Positions 13,829-19,339 of a stretch of DNA of 21,076 bases are shown here, one piece after another. The stretch's first letter is position 1. Each line of letters opens with the position of its first letter. The DNA comes from a virus, in the IMG/VR virus record IMGVR_UViG_3300021600_000034, positions 1 to 21,076 of that record; one strand, 5' to 3'. The notes under the pieces were generated by a model. The model worked only from the letters and a program-made list of their open reading frames with translations. It was not told the origin of the DNA and searched no databases. The position numbers were made by a program, and so were the translations under genes.

Positions 13829-14493
13829 TTTAATTCAATTTTTTCTCCGTTTTCAATGGTGTATTCAATCCTTTCAATTGTGTTGAAGAAATTTCCACTT
13901 CTGGTGCGTTTCACCCCATTTTGAATGGTGTCTTCAACTAAACGCGATCTTGTTTGTATCGCAAGGTTGGTATGTTTCACCCCATTTTGAATGGTGTCTT
14001 CAACTTTACCAGTTTGTCTACCACTTTTTAATTCAGTTTCCTTCACCCCATTTTCAATGGTGTCTTCAACATCAAATTGGTTGGACATATCATATTCTTG
14101 AGGTAAGATATCAGAATAAGTGTTTTTAATACCATTTTCAACGATGTCTTTAACAGAATAATCCCGATTCATCCGTTCACCTAAAGTTTTTTTCACCCCA
14201 TTTTGAATGGTGTCTTCAACCTTTGGTTTATTCAAAAATCTTTCTTCAAACCATCTGGTTATGTATTTTTTATCTTCAACGCAATCCATACCAACCAATT
14301 CCATTTCATTTTTGAATAGTTTGTAATTATACCATAGAGTTCCCCCTTCAGTATATTCAACTACCCATTGTCTTTCATTGGTAAAGATGAGCCATAAACT
14401 ACCACTATGATTGTATTGGTCAACACCTTCAATCATTTGGTCAAACATCCCAAAGATAAGTTTATCTAATTTTTTTCCTGTTGGATTTCTCAT
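13825..14493 (-). CDS. Repeat protein, shorter paralogue with 6 VEDTIQNGVKET repeats
   Basis: Its 222 residues share the N-terminal domain of the 463-aa protein almost position by position (NPTGKKLDKLIFGMFDQMIEG; SLWLIFTNERQWVVEY; YITRWFEERFLNKPKV). Here the first repeat follows directly after LNKPK. Six repeats follow, one of them decayed (VKDIVENGIKNT), and the last (IEYTIENGEKIELK) forms the C-terminus. Intervals are 66, 84, 66, 66 and 69 nt. The frame ends just after a repeat, so the gene could have been cut back or extended unit by unit. It begins one base after the Janus-like gene's stop and overlaps the second repeat gene as ATGA, so the pair is coexpressed. Function unknown. Confidence 0.85.
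   Translation of the reverse strand: MRNPTGKKLDKLIFGMFDQMIEGVDQYNHSGSLWLIFTNERQWVVEYTEGGTLWYNYKLFKNEMELVGMDCVEDKKYITRWFEERFLNKPKVEDTIQNGVKKTLGERMNRDYSVKDIVENGIKNTYSDILPQEYDMSNQFDVEDTIENGVKETELKSGRQTGKVEDTIQNGVKHTNLAIQTRSRLVEDTIQNGVKRTRSGNFFNTIERIEYTIENGEKIELK
13841..14220 (-). repeat. Repeat array B: 6 copies of the same 29-nt unit
   Basis: Core positions on the plus strand are 13847 (decayed), 13916, 13982, 14048, 14132 (diverged) and 14198. The full 29 nt at 13910-13938, 13976-14004 and 14192-14220 are identical to each other and to 13233-13261 in array A. The copy at 14042 differs by one base, which changes Gln to Glu. Identity is higher between units of different genes than between the genes' N-terminal domains, which points to recombination or conversion among units. 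Confidence 0.9.
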
Positions 14494-14494
14494 T

Positions 14495-14812
14495 TTAATA
14501 TCCTACCCCTGTGTCGTTAGTAAATTCTACACCATTTTCTTTTGCGAACTCTGAAACAAGTTCTTCCACAATCTCTTTATCCATACGACCGTAATCTACC
14601 GAATAACCGTAAACTCTAATAGTATTACCAACCCAAAGAACTCTTCCACCGCCACGAACTCTCCAATCTTTTAGTTCGGGTTCAAGTTCTCTGAATCTAT
14701 TTGCCACATCTTCGTGGAACTCACCGTACCCTGAACGAAACACATATTCACCATCTTTTTCCAAGATAACACATTTACGAAGCTTCTCTTTTTCTATAAT
14801 AATTTTTTCCAT
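14495..14812 (-). CDS. Janus/PHPT1-like protein (phosphohistidine phosphatase family)
   Basis: This 105-residue protein matches the small Janus/Ocnus fold of animal 14-kDa phosphohistidine phosphatase (PHPT1). GYGEFHEDVANRF corresponds to the EYHADIY segment, with His33 at the place of the catalytic His. RGGGRV (53-58) corresponds to GGGRI. VYGYSVDYGRMDKEI (67-81) corresponds to VYGYSMAYG with its phosphate-contacting Ser. Length and order also fit. PHPT1 removes phosphate from phosphohistidine or phospholysine. A phage copy could act on host histidine kinases or PTS-type proteins, but that is inference. The gene stands just upstream of the two repeat genes and is probably cotranscribed. I rely on recalled motifs, not a search. 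Confidence 0.75.
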   Translation of the reverse strand: MEKIIIEKEKLRKCVILEKDGEYVFRSGYGEFHEDVANRFRELEPELKDWRVRGGGRVLWVGNTIRVYGYSVDYGRMDKEIVEELVSEFAKENGVEFTNDTGVGY

Positions 14813-14830
14813 TTTATTATGATTTAAATG

Positions 14831-14887
14831 TTACATTTTTGGTGAATGATTACCATATTCACTCACTATTTCACTATAAGGTTTCAT
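14831..14887 (-). CDS. Possible 18-aa micro-ORF
   Basis: The reading frame MKPYSEIVSEYGNHSPKM is preceded by the complete 17-nt junction element that ends in its ATG. Without that element it would not be worth listing. It could be a leader peptide for the Janus-like gene, whose start lies 19 nt further on. Coding status is uncertain. Confidence 0.35.
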   Translation of the reverse strand: MKPYSEIVSEYGNHSPKM

Positions 14888-14901
14888 CTTATTCTGATTT
14901 A
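14885..14901 (-). promoter_or_regulatory. Intercistronic start element, copy 2
   Basis: TAAATCAGAATAAGATG: its first TAA is the stop of the 22-aa micro-ORF and its final ATG starts the 18-aa micro-ORF. It is identical to copies 1 and 3. Confidence 0.6.
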
Positions 14902-14967
14902 ATTATTATTCAATATTATGCCTGTTATAACACCTATAAGCCAACATATTAAACACCCTATTACCAT
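14899..14967 (-). CDS. 22-aa membrane micropeptide
   Basis: The frame opens MVIGCLICWLIGVITGIILN and is a single hydrophobic membrane span with a Gly-rich face. It is bounded on both sides by the 17-nt junction element, so it looks like a genuine cistron between the 66-aa gene and the 18-aa micro-ORF. It resembles other one-span microproteins in this window (for example 19611-19709). No function is known. Confidence 0.5.
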   Translation of the reverse strand: MVIGCLICWLIGVITGIILNNN

Positions 14968-14981
14968 CTTATTCTGATTTA
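14965..14981 (-). promoter_or_regulatory. Intercistronic start element, copy 3
   Basis: TAAATCAGAATAAGATG overlaps the last codons of the 66-aa gene (AAA TCA GAA TAA, read in that gene's frame) and ends in the ATG of the 22-aa micropeptide. Its presence inside a coding end shows that the element, not just the amino acids, is conserved. Confidence 0.6.
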
Positions 14982-15169
14982 TCATTGTTAGGAATGAAGT
15001 TAACCGTCATAGACACTAATTGCCCATCTTCTTGTTTTGTGTACTCTACTGAGTCTACACTTACTAAATTGATTCCCATTAGGTTTGGGAATACATCTAC
15101 TGGGATTGGGCAGTAAGCATCATTCATTACTACATCTTCAATCGTTACTTTTTTTGTTGTTGTTTTCAT
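14969..15169 (-). CDS. Small 66-aa protein of unknown function
   Basis: The product starts MKTTTKKVTIEDVVMNDAYC and ends in TVNFIPNNDKSE. It has a strand-rich middle (LMGINLVSVDSVEYTKQEDG) and no recognised domain. It is the first gene after the promoter at 15201-15231, with a leader of about 30 nt rich in A and T. It therefore heads the transcription unit that may run through the micro-ORFs, the Janus-like gene and the repeat genes. Confidence 0.7.
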   Translation of the reverse strand: MKTTTKKVTIEDVVMNDAYCPIPVDVFPNLMGINLVSVDSVEYTKQEDGQLVSMTVNFIPNNDKSE

Positions 15170-15200
15170 TTTTATTTGTTTTTAATTTTTATTTATATAA

Positions 15201-15231
15201 CAAATATAAGATTCTTTTGAAATTCAGACAA
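15201..15231 (-). promoter_or_regulatory. Bacteroidota-type promoter of the 66-aa gene and following operon
   Basis: On the minus strand, TTG (15231-15229), 20 nt and TATATTTG (15208-15201) match the Bacteroidota sigma-ABfr consensus of a -33 TTG and -7 TAnnTTTG. The ATG at 15169 lies 31 nt further, giving a short leader. The spacer is the same 20 nt as at 17270 and 19046. Confidence 0.75.
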
Positions 15232-15291
15232 TCGGTGTTTATCCCTATTTTTTCAGGGCAATATAATAATGTTGGATTCTTTTTTTGAATA

Positions 15292-15735
15292 TCAATCTTG
15301 ATCATCATCTTTATATTTGTCTAAATAGTATTTTTCAAAGATAGACATATTTTCAATACCAACCACATTAATGTTGTCTAATATATCATCTACCGTTAAA
15401 TTTTCTTCCAAATAATCTTCCAATTTACCCAAAAAATCCTCACCAAACAAACTACAATCATTTAACAAAAATTCTGTAATATCTTCTTTAACATACTCAA
15501 TATTATATTTGTATAAAATTGAATCTATCTTTTCTTCAAGTTTTGACTCCAAGAATATGATGTCCCAAGCATTTTCTAAACTACCATCAGATGTTGCCGA
15601 AATACCTTCAAGAGTTAACTTAACCGCCCACTTGGTTTCATTAAAATCCATATTATCCCATAGTTGTTCCGTTAACTCATCGTTACTTAATGGGTATGTG
15701 TATTTCATTATTTTATATTCTATTAAATCTATCAT
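15292..15735 (-). CDS. Unknown acidic 147-aa protein
   Basis: The protein is strongly acidic, especially at its C-terminus (YYLDKYKDDDQD), and appears helical, with long charged segments (LESKLEEKIDSILYKYNIEY; DITEFLLNDC; GKLEDYLEENLTVDDIL). Two starts are possible: MIDLIEYKIM at 15735 or MKYTYPLSND at 15708. The latter gives a more usual soluble N-terminus, and nothing in the sequence decides between them. Acidic, DNA-mimic-like charge is common among phage anti-host proteins, but there is no motif to support that role here. It follows the 80-aa gene from the promoter at 16005. Confidence 0.7.
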   Translation of the reverse strand: MIDLIEYKIMKYTYPLSNDELTEQLWDNMDFNETKWAVKLTLEGISATSDGSLENAWDIIFLESKLEEKIDSILYKYNIEYVKEDITEFLLNDCSLFGEDFLGKLEDYLEENLTVDDILDNINVVGIENMSIFEKYYLDKYKDDDQD

Positions 15736-15757
15736 TTCTTAAAAATTAATGTTCCTT

Positions 15758-16000
15758 TTATTCTTGTGGTTGTTTTTTTACTAATTGATCTCTTTTATAG
15801 GATAACGATCTTTCTAACGGACTAATTAAATTGTAAAAATGTTCTCTCCAATATTTTTCAGGGTGTTTTATTTTGAGTTGTTTTTCAAAGTTAAAAATCA
15901 ATTGTCTTGCTCCAAATGTTTGTTGATATGTCTCACAAGAGTTAATGACTTTTTCAATCCATTTTGATACGTCTCCGTAATGTGTACTTCTATTTTTCAT
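15758..16000 (-). CDS. Unknown 80-aa protein, probably from a leaderless mRNA
   Basis: I place the start at the ATG at 16000 (MKNRSTHYGDVSKWIEKVIN). The in-frame ATG at 16021 would put the -7 box inside the coding region. The protein is basic and helical, with CETYQQTFGARQLIFNFEKQL and HPEKYWREHFYNLISPLERS. That pattern, a tetrad of helices with an aromatic face, is seen in small phage proteins without known function. TATATTTA followed by four bases and the ATG predicts transcription starting at or next to the start codon. A terminator lies just upstream. Confidence 0.7.
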   Translation of the reverse strand: MKNRSTHYGDVSKWIEKVINSCETYQQTFGARQLIFNFEKQLKIKHPEKYWREHFYNLISPLERSLSYKRDQLVKKQPQE

Positions 16001-16004
16001 AGTA

Positions 16005-16012
16005 TAAATATA
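16005..16012 (-). promoter_or_regulatory. Probable -7 box of a leaderless promoter
   Basis: TATATTTA on the minus strand is one base off TAnnTTTG and sits four bases before the ATG at 16000, exactly as at 17270 and 19046. The expected TTG 20 nt upstream is not present (GTT instead), so this promoter is weaker evidence than the other two. Confidence 0.5.
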
Positions 16013-16029
16013 ATAAAACATTTTTAAAT

Positions 16030-16057
16030 AAAAACCCCCTTCGTTAAAGAAAGGGGT
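16030..16057 (-). terminator. Rho-independent terminator after the 68-aa membrane gene
   Basis: On the minus strand, CCCCTT (16056-16051) pairs with AAGGGG (16041-16036) around a 9-nt loop, followed by GTTTTTA. It lies 8 nt after the stop of the 68-aa gene and ends that unit. Its U tract runs into the promoter of the next gene. Confidence 0.75.
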
Positions 16058-16065
16058 CTAATTTT

Positions 16066-16272
16066 TTATCCTTTTATAAACTTATATATAAAATTATATA
16101 AAAGTCTAAACATAAAATATGTGTAAACAAAAACTACCAATACCAAAACAATTTGTATCTCTGTTGATCCGTTTTTACTAACAATATACTTACCAAACAA
16201 GTCAATAAGGTAAAGGTAGATAATTGATAATATGGCGACTACCCACCAACTTAAAATATATTTTTTAATCAT
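16066..16272 (-). CDS. Small two-span membrane protein
   Basis: This 68-residue protein has hydrophobic segments at about 8-25 (SWWVVAILSIIYLYLIDLF) and 39-60 (IQIVLVLVVFVYTYFMFRLL), joined by a short polar loop (KYIVSKNGSTE) and ending in lysines. No family is recognised. It ends the unit that begins at the 17265 promoter, next to the terminator at 16030-16057. Small membrane proteins are frequent in this block, so effects on the host envelope are plausible but unproven. Confidence 0.7.
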   Translation of the reverse strand: MIKKYILSWWVVAILSIIYLYLIDLFGKYIVSKNGSTEIQIVLVLVVFVYTYFMFRLLYNFIYKFIKG

Positions 16273-16283
16273 ATTATTTTATT

Positions 16284-16868
16284 TTAATCCCACCATTGGG
16301 CTAGTCTTTCCTCTAATACTCGGAAAAGAATTTTATTTGCTTTATTATGATTATGGTAAGATACCATCAAACATAAACGTTTTTTATCATCTTGTTCACC
16401 ATGTTCTTTAATAATAGCACGAACTGAAGAAGGATATTTGTTTAGGTATTCATCAAATCTTTCACCGGTTGTCTCAATCTCAATAGATTTTAAATCTGGA
16501 TTATCCGGCACATCCTCAAAACTTATATCATTATCCCAATAATCCATACACTCTAACCCATAATGATCTTGTCTAACTCTTTCAAGTAAGTTAAGAGCTA
16601 AAGTCATATAACGATTATCCCTATCAATATCCATATGTCTATTGGCATTGACAAGTTCTTTTCTTTGGTGTTCTATTTTCTTCTGTAAGATTTTTAGAAT
16701 GTAATCTCCGTCCCAATCTCTGTCGTGATACATAGTTGGTATCCATCTGATAATGTTTTTTATACCATAAATGAAATATCTTATTCTCCAATGTAGTTTA
16801 TCGTATAAGGTACTATTTCTATCCCAAGCAGTGTCTTTGGGGGTCGGTAGTTGTTTATATGTTTTCAT
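16284..16868 (-). CDS. Conserved phage protein of unknown function (IIRWIPTMYHDRDWDGDYILKIL family)
   Basis: This 194-residue protein contains IKNIIRWIPTMYHDRDWDGD, followed by ILKILQKKIEHQRKELVNAN and RYMTLALNLLERVRQDHYGL. I recognise the block as recurring in large tailed phages, with no assigned function. The C-terminal half (MVSYHNHNKANKILFRVLEE) ends in QWWD. It is soluble, basic at the start, acidic in the middle (DNDISFEDVPDNPD) and has no signal peptide. Its ATG overlaps the stop of the lipoprotein gene as ATGA. The family resemblance comes from memory rather than a search. Confidence 0.8.
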   Translation of the reverse strand: MKTYKQLPTPKDTAWDRNSTLYDKLHWRIRYFIYGIKNIIRWIPTMYHDRDWDGDYILKILQKKIEHQRKELVNANRHMDIDRDNRYMTLALNLLERVRQDHYGLECMDYWDNDISFEDVPDNPDLKSIEIETTGERFDEYLNKYPSSVRAIIKEHGEQDDKKRLCLMVSYHNHNKANKILFRVLEERLAQWWD

Positions 16869-17095
16869 TTTAAAGTATCTATTTTATATGGTGGATTGAT
16901 TCTTACTTCACTACTATCACTATTAAAGTAGTATGCAGTATCGCCATCAAAATTAATAACATCCGTATACCACACCGCATCGTGCATTGGGTTTGTCCCT
17001 GATGTTGGTACATACACCTTACCAGTAATCTTGTACTTATATTGTTTATCAATACAAGATGTTAATAACAAAGCAATTAATAATAACTTTTTCAT
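16865..17095 (-). CDS. Small phage lipoprotein
   Basis: The 76-residue product begins MKKLLLIALLLTSCIDK, a lipoprotein signal with the lipobox LLTSC and Cys14 as the modified residue. The mature part has a strand pattern (YKITGKVYVPTSG; DAVWYTDVINFDGDTAYYFN) and is only about 60 residues long. Lipoproteins like this are found in several phages, where some block receptors to exclude further infection; whether this one does is unknown. ATGA overlaps on both sides (17092-17095 and 16865-16868) put it in a coupled operon. Confidence 0.8.
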   Translation of the reverse strand: MKKLLLIALLLTSCIDKQYKYKITGKVYVPTSGTNPMHDAVWYTDVINFDGDTAYYFNSDSSEVRINPPYKIDTLK

Positions 17096-17265
17096 TTTTC
17101 GTTATTTTGTACTTCGTATAACATGTCTTGCATCATTTTGTTTTCCTGTCTTAACATCTCACACTGTTTGTGTTCTCTAATCATTGATGAGGATATAAAA
17201 TACCCTAATACACATCCAATAATAATACCGACAATTGCGGCAATTCTACTTTCATTCATTTTCAT
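17092..17265 (-). CDS. 57-aa single-span membrane protein from a leaderless promoter
   Basis: This ORF reads MKMNESRIAAIVGIIIGCVL... and ends ...YEVQNNEK. One membrane helix at about 8-25 is followed by a coiled-coil-like polar part (EHKQCEMLRQENKMMQDMLY). The arrangement (a short anchor plus a helix outside or inside the membrane) resembles spanin- or anchor-type proteins, but no family is recognised. Its ATG is four bases after a perfect TATATTTG box. The stop overlaps the lipoprotein start as ATGA. Confidence 0.7.
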   Translation of the reverse strand: MKMNESRIAAIVGIIIGCVLGYFISSSMIREHKQCEMLRQENKMMQDMLYEVQNNEK

Positions 17266-17269
17266 AATA

Positions 17270-17300
17270 CAAATATAATAATTTTATGGTAAATCGTCAA
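17270..17300 (-). promoter_or_regulatory. Promoter with -33 TTG and -7 TATATTTG giving a probable leaderless mRNA
   Basis: TTG at 17300-17298, exactly 20 nt, then TATATTTG at 17277-17270, four bases, then ATG at 17265. The -33 part lies within the last codons of the PcfJ-like gene, so the promoter overlaps its 3' end. Spacing equals that at 15201 and 19046. Confidence 0.75.
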
Positions 17301-19041
17301 AAAAATCATCAACATAATTGTTAACTTCTCTAGGTACCATTCCTTCTTCCCAATATGAAAGTTCAGGTGTGCATGTGTCCCATTGTGGTGTCATTCTAAT
17401 TATTTTACCAAAAGATCTACCACCACCATAATTAACATCATCACTATTAAACACAGACTGTTGTTCAATAACTTTACCACTACGATATTTTTTAATCAAC
17501 TTTGGTAACTTTAAGGTTCCAAGTTTATACATAAGGTTGATGTTGGCAAGTTGGATTCTTGCAACTTGTGAAAAATCAACCGAAGGTAATTCATTAAACT
17601 TTGCTCTTTCTTGAACATTCAATATCTCATTTTGTCTGAACTGATATTCAACCGTAATTCTTTCATCGCCATCAGTTGATCCTTTACGAATTGAGAAGAT
17701 CAAGCAGTCCGGTCTTTCTGAGTACCCACGAACACAATTTCTTTGGTGTTGTGATTCTTTTTCATAGTCCGCAGTTTTACAAAGAATAACAGGATAATAT
17801 GTTTTACCTTCGTGTTCAATTGGAGTTTCTAACCTATCTACATCACCATAAAATCTTTCAACTTCACCTTTTCTATATGATTGTAAAATACGACTAAACT
17901 CCTCGTGTTCTAAATTAAAACTACTGATGTTTGTGAATTTGAATTTAACATCTTCACCAAGATTCATTAAATCTTTTTTCATCTCTAAATGGTCAATTAA
18001 TGTTCTCCATTTATAATGGTCAAAATATGGCATCAAATCTAAAATTCTATCTTTTTCTTTTGGGGTTAAAGGGACTATTGTTCTACCTAAGTGATATTGA
18101 CTAAATTGTTCGTGATCTGAATAAAAACATTCAAAAGACCCACCCATTTTATTCATCTCAATTGGTATTGTCTCATCACCATAATATGGGCCAAATACTT
18201 TATTTTCAATTTTATTAAACCTGTCTATACCTAAAATGTTATAAACCATATACAATCTATCAAAATCAATCCATTCTATTTCATTAAAAATCTGTTTAAC
18301 TTTGGATCCTTTGAGTTTTAGTTTATCCATCGCTGTATCAACCAAGTTCATATCAAACTTCTTCAATTCTTTTTTAGAAAAGAATGTACCTGTGAATTTT
18401 CTCCAATTGTTTGGGATTTTAATACCATTAACCAAATAGTAAGTTAAACTATAAAAAGACCTCATACAATCCCACTGAAAGTTTTGTGGGTTTTCAATTC
18501 CCATTCTATCCCAAATCTTTTCCAAGAAAAAATAAAGGTACTGGTCCACAGCAACACTATTTTCAATTCTAATGTTTCTTAAAAAATTTTCTATAGCGAA
18601 GTATGTTGGATTCACTTTCATACTTCTTCCAATAACTTGTTTCTTTTTTGTTGAGAATGTTCCTGAATAAAACATTTTCTTTTTGAAGTTAAAGGTGAGG
18701 TAGTTTGTGACTTTTCTTTCTGTGAAGTACCTACCCCCTACTTGTCTATTTTTTATGTAAAATTGGAACTTAATTGATATTTTATCATCCCCTTCTTCTA
18801 TAAACAATCTTTGTCTATCAAAGTGAACTGACGCAAATGGATTTCCAAAATGTTTGACAAAATCATCTTCAGTGTGGAATTGAGCATCAGAAAAGAACTT
18901 ACCTTTATTTTTTGTTTCAACATACAAACCTAAGACATGTCTATCTTTTTGATTTATATCACAATAGTTGAGGTATAAACTAGTTCTATAGTTTTTTATC
19001 TCTATAAATTTATGAAATGTTTTGCCTTCTACTTCTAACAT
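17284..19041 (-). CDS. PcfJ-like protein
   Basis: The start is the ATG at 19041. A TTG in the same frame at 19056 lies upstream of the -7 box and cannot be used from that promoter. Of the 585 residues, about 425-500 form a PcfJ-type domain: HQRNCVRGYSERPDCLIFSI, then ERITVEYQF and EILNVQERAKFNELP. This corresponds to the CVGGY...IFxIR...TLEI...Q..G.N pattern of the family. PcfJ is known from conjugative plasmids and is common in mobile elements and phages; its biochemical activity is not established. The long N-terminal part (1-420) holds strand-rich and helical segments without recognised domains. The gene has its own promoter just downstream of a terminator. Confidence 0.8.
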   Translation of the reverse strand: MLEVEGKTFHKFIEIKNYRTSLYLNYCDINQKDRHVLGLYVETKNKGKFFSDAQFHTEDDFVKHFGNPFASVHFDRQRLFIEEGDDKISIKFQFYIKNRQVGGRYFTERKVTNYLTFNFKKKMFYSGTFSTKKKQVIGRSMKVNPTYFAIENFLRNIRIENSVAVDQYLYFFLEKIWDRMGIENPQNFQWDCMRSFYSLTYYLVNGIKIPNNWRKFTGTFFSKKELKKFDMNLVDTAMDKLKLKGSKVKQIFNEIEWIDFDRLYMVYNILGIDRFNKIENKVFGPYYGDETIPIEMNKMGGSFECFYSDHEQFSQYHLGRTIVPLTPKEKDRILDLMPYFDHYKWRTLIDHLEMKKDLMNLGEDVKFKFTNISSFNLEHEEFSRILQSYRKGEVERFYGDVDRLETPIEHEGKTYYPVILCKTADYEKESQHQRNCVRGYSERPDCLIFSIRKGSTDGDERITVEYQFRQNEILNVQERAKFNELPSVDFSQVARIQLANINLMYKLGTLKLPKLIKKYRSGKVIEQQSVFNSDDVNYGGGRSFGKIIRMTPQWDTCTPELSYWEEGMVPREVNNYVDDFFDDLP

Positions 19042-19045
19042 AGAA

Positions 19046-19076
19046 CAAAGATACAAAAAACCCCTGACTTATTCAA
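19046..19076 (-). promoter_or_regulatory. Promoter of the PcfJ-like gene, interleaved with a terminator
   Basis: TTG at 19076-19074, 20 nt, TATCTTTG at 19053-19046, four bases, ATG at 19041. The TTG lies inside the terminator hairpin, and the spacer contains that terminator's U tract. It predicts a leaderless mRNA. Confidence 0.75.
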
Positions 19077-19083
19077 CCGGGGG
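19055..19083 (-). terminator. Rho-independent terminator after the Smr gene
   Basis: On the minus strand CCCC (19083-19080) pairs with GGGG (19064-19061). After a single mismatch, GGTT pairs with AGTC through one G-C, two G-U and one U-A pair, closing a GAATA loop. Six Ts follow directly. The hairpin starts 13 nt after the Smr stop. Confidence 0.75.
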
Positions 19084-19095
19084 ATAGATATTTTT

Positions 19096-19320
19096 TTAAA
19101 AAAGTCTTACAATAATTTTACCTTGATTATAAACTTCCTCATATGTGTCAAAGTCATAATCCGTTAGGGATTTTTTTACAATTTCTTTCATTGTATTACT
19201 ATTCCCTGTTATTATCTCAACCGAAGTTGATTTCTTTTGGATCTGTTCCCACAAGAACTGATCAATCATTTGTGGAACTTCTGAGTGTTTAATTCCATGT
19301 AGATCAAGTGTTCTTTTCAT
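19096..19320 (-). CDS. Minimal Smr-domain protein
   Basis: Its 74 residues are one Smr (small MutS-related) domain: TLDLHGI at 4-10 is the LDxHG motif, followed by a helix (EVPQMIDQFLWEQIQ). VEIITGNSNTMKEIVKKSL at 34-52 matches the (I)ITGxG-x-L+ turn and helix, though with TGNS in place of HGKG. The last strand IIVRLF matches the end of the domain. Smr proteins cut or bind nucleic acid, including collided-ribosome mRNA, as in bacterial MutS2/SmrB. The changed second motif may alter catalysis. It ends the transcription unit before the terminator at 19055-19083. Confidence 0.85.
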   Translation of the reverse strand: MKRTLDLHGIKHSEVPQMIDQFLWEQIQKKSTSVEIITGNSNTMKEIVKKSLTDYDFDTYEEVYNQGKIIVRLF

Positions 19321-19339
19321 TATTAATTTAATTACAAGT

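Noticed and set aside
12767-13886. Plus-strand reading frames opposite the repeats (for example 12767-13150, 13063-13338, 13361-13576)
   Set aside because: They are mirror images of the repeat codons, giving repeated antisense peptides; gene order and overlaps support only the minus strand.
12450-14220. A true CRISPR array
   Set aside because: All spacings are multiples of three, both arrays are open in one frame with homologous N-terminal domains, units decay towards the ends of the genes as protein motifs, and no Cas gene or leader is present. A repeat finder would probably call it falsely.
19042-19056. TTG start of the PcfJ-like gene at 19056
   Set aside because: It lies at and upstream of the -7 box, so transcripts from the visible promoter would not contain it.
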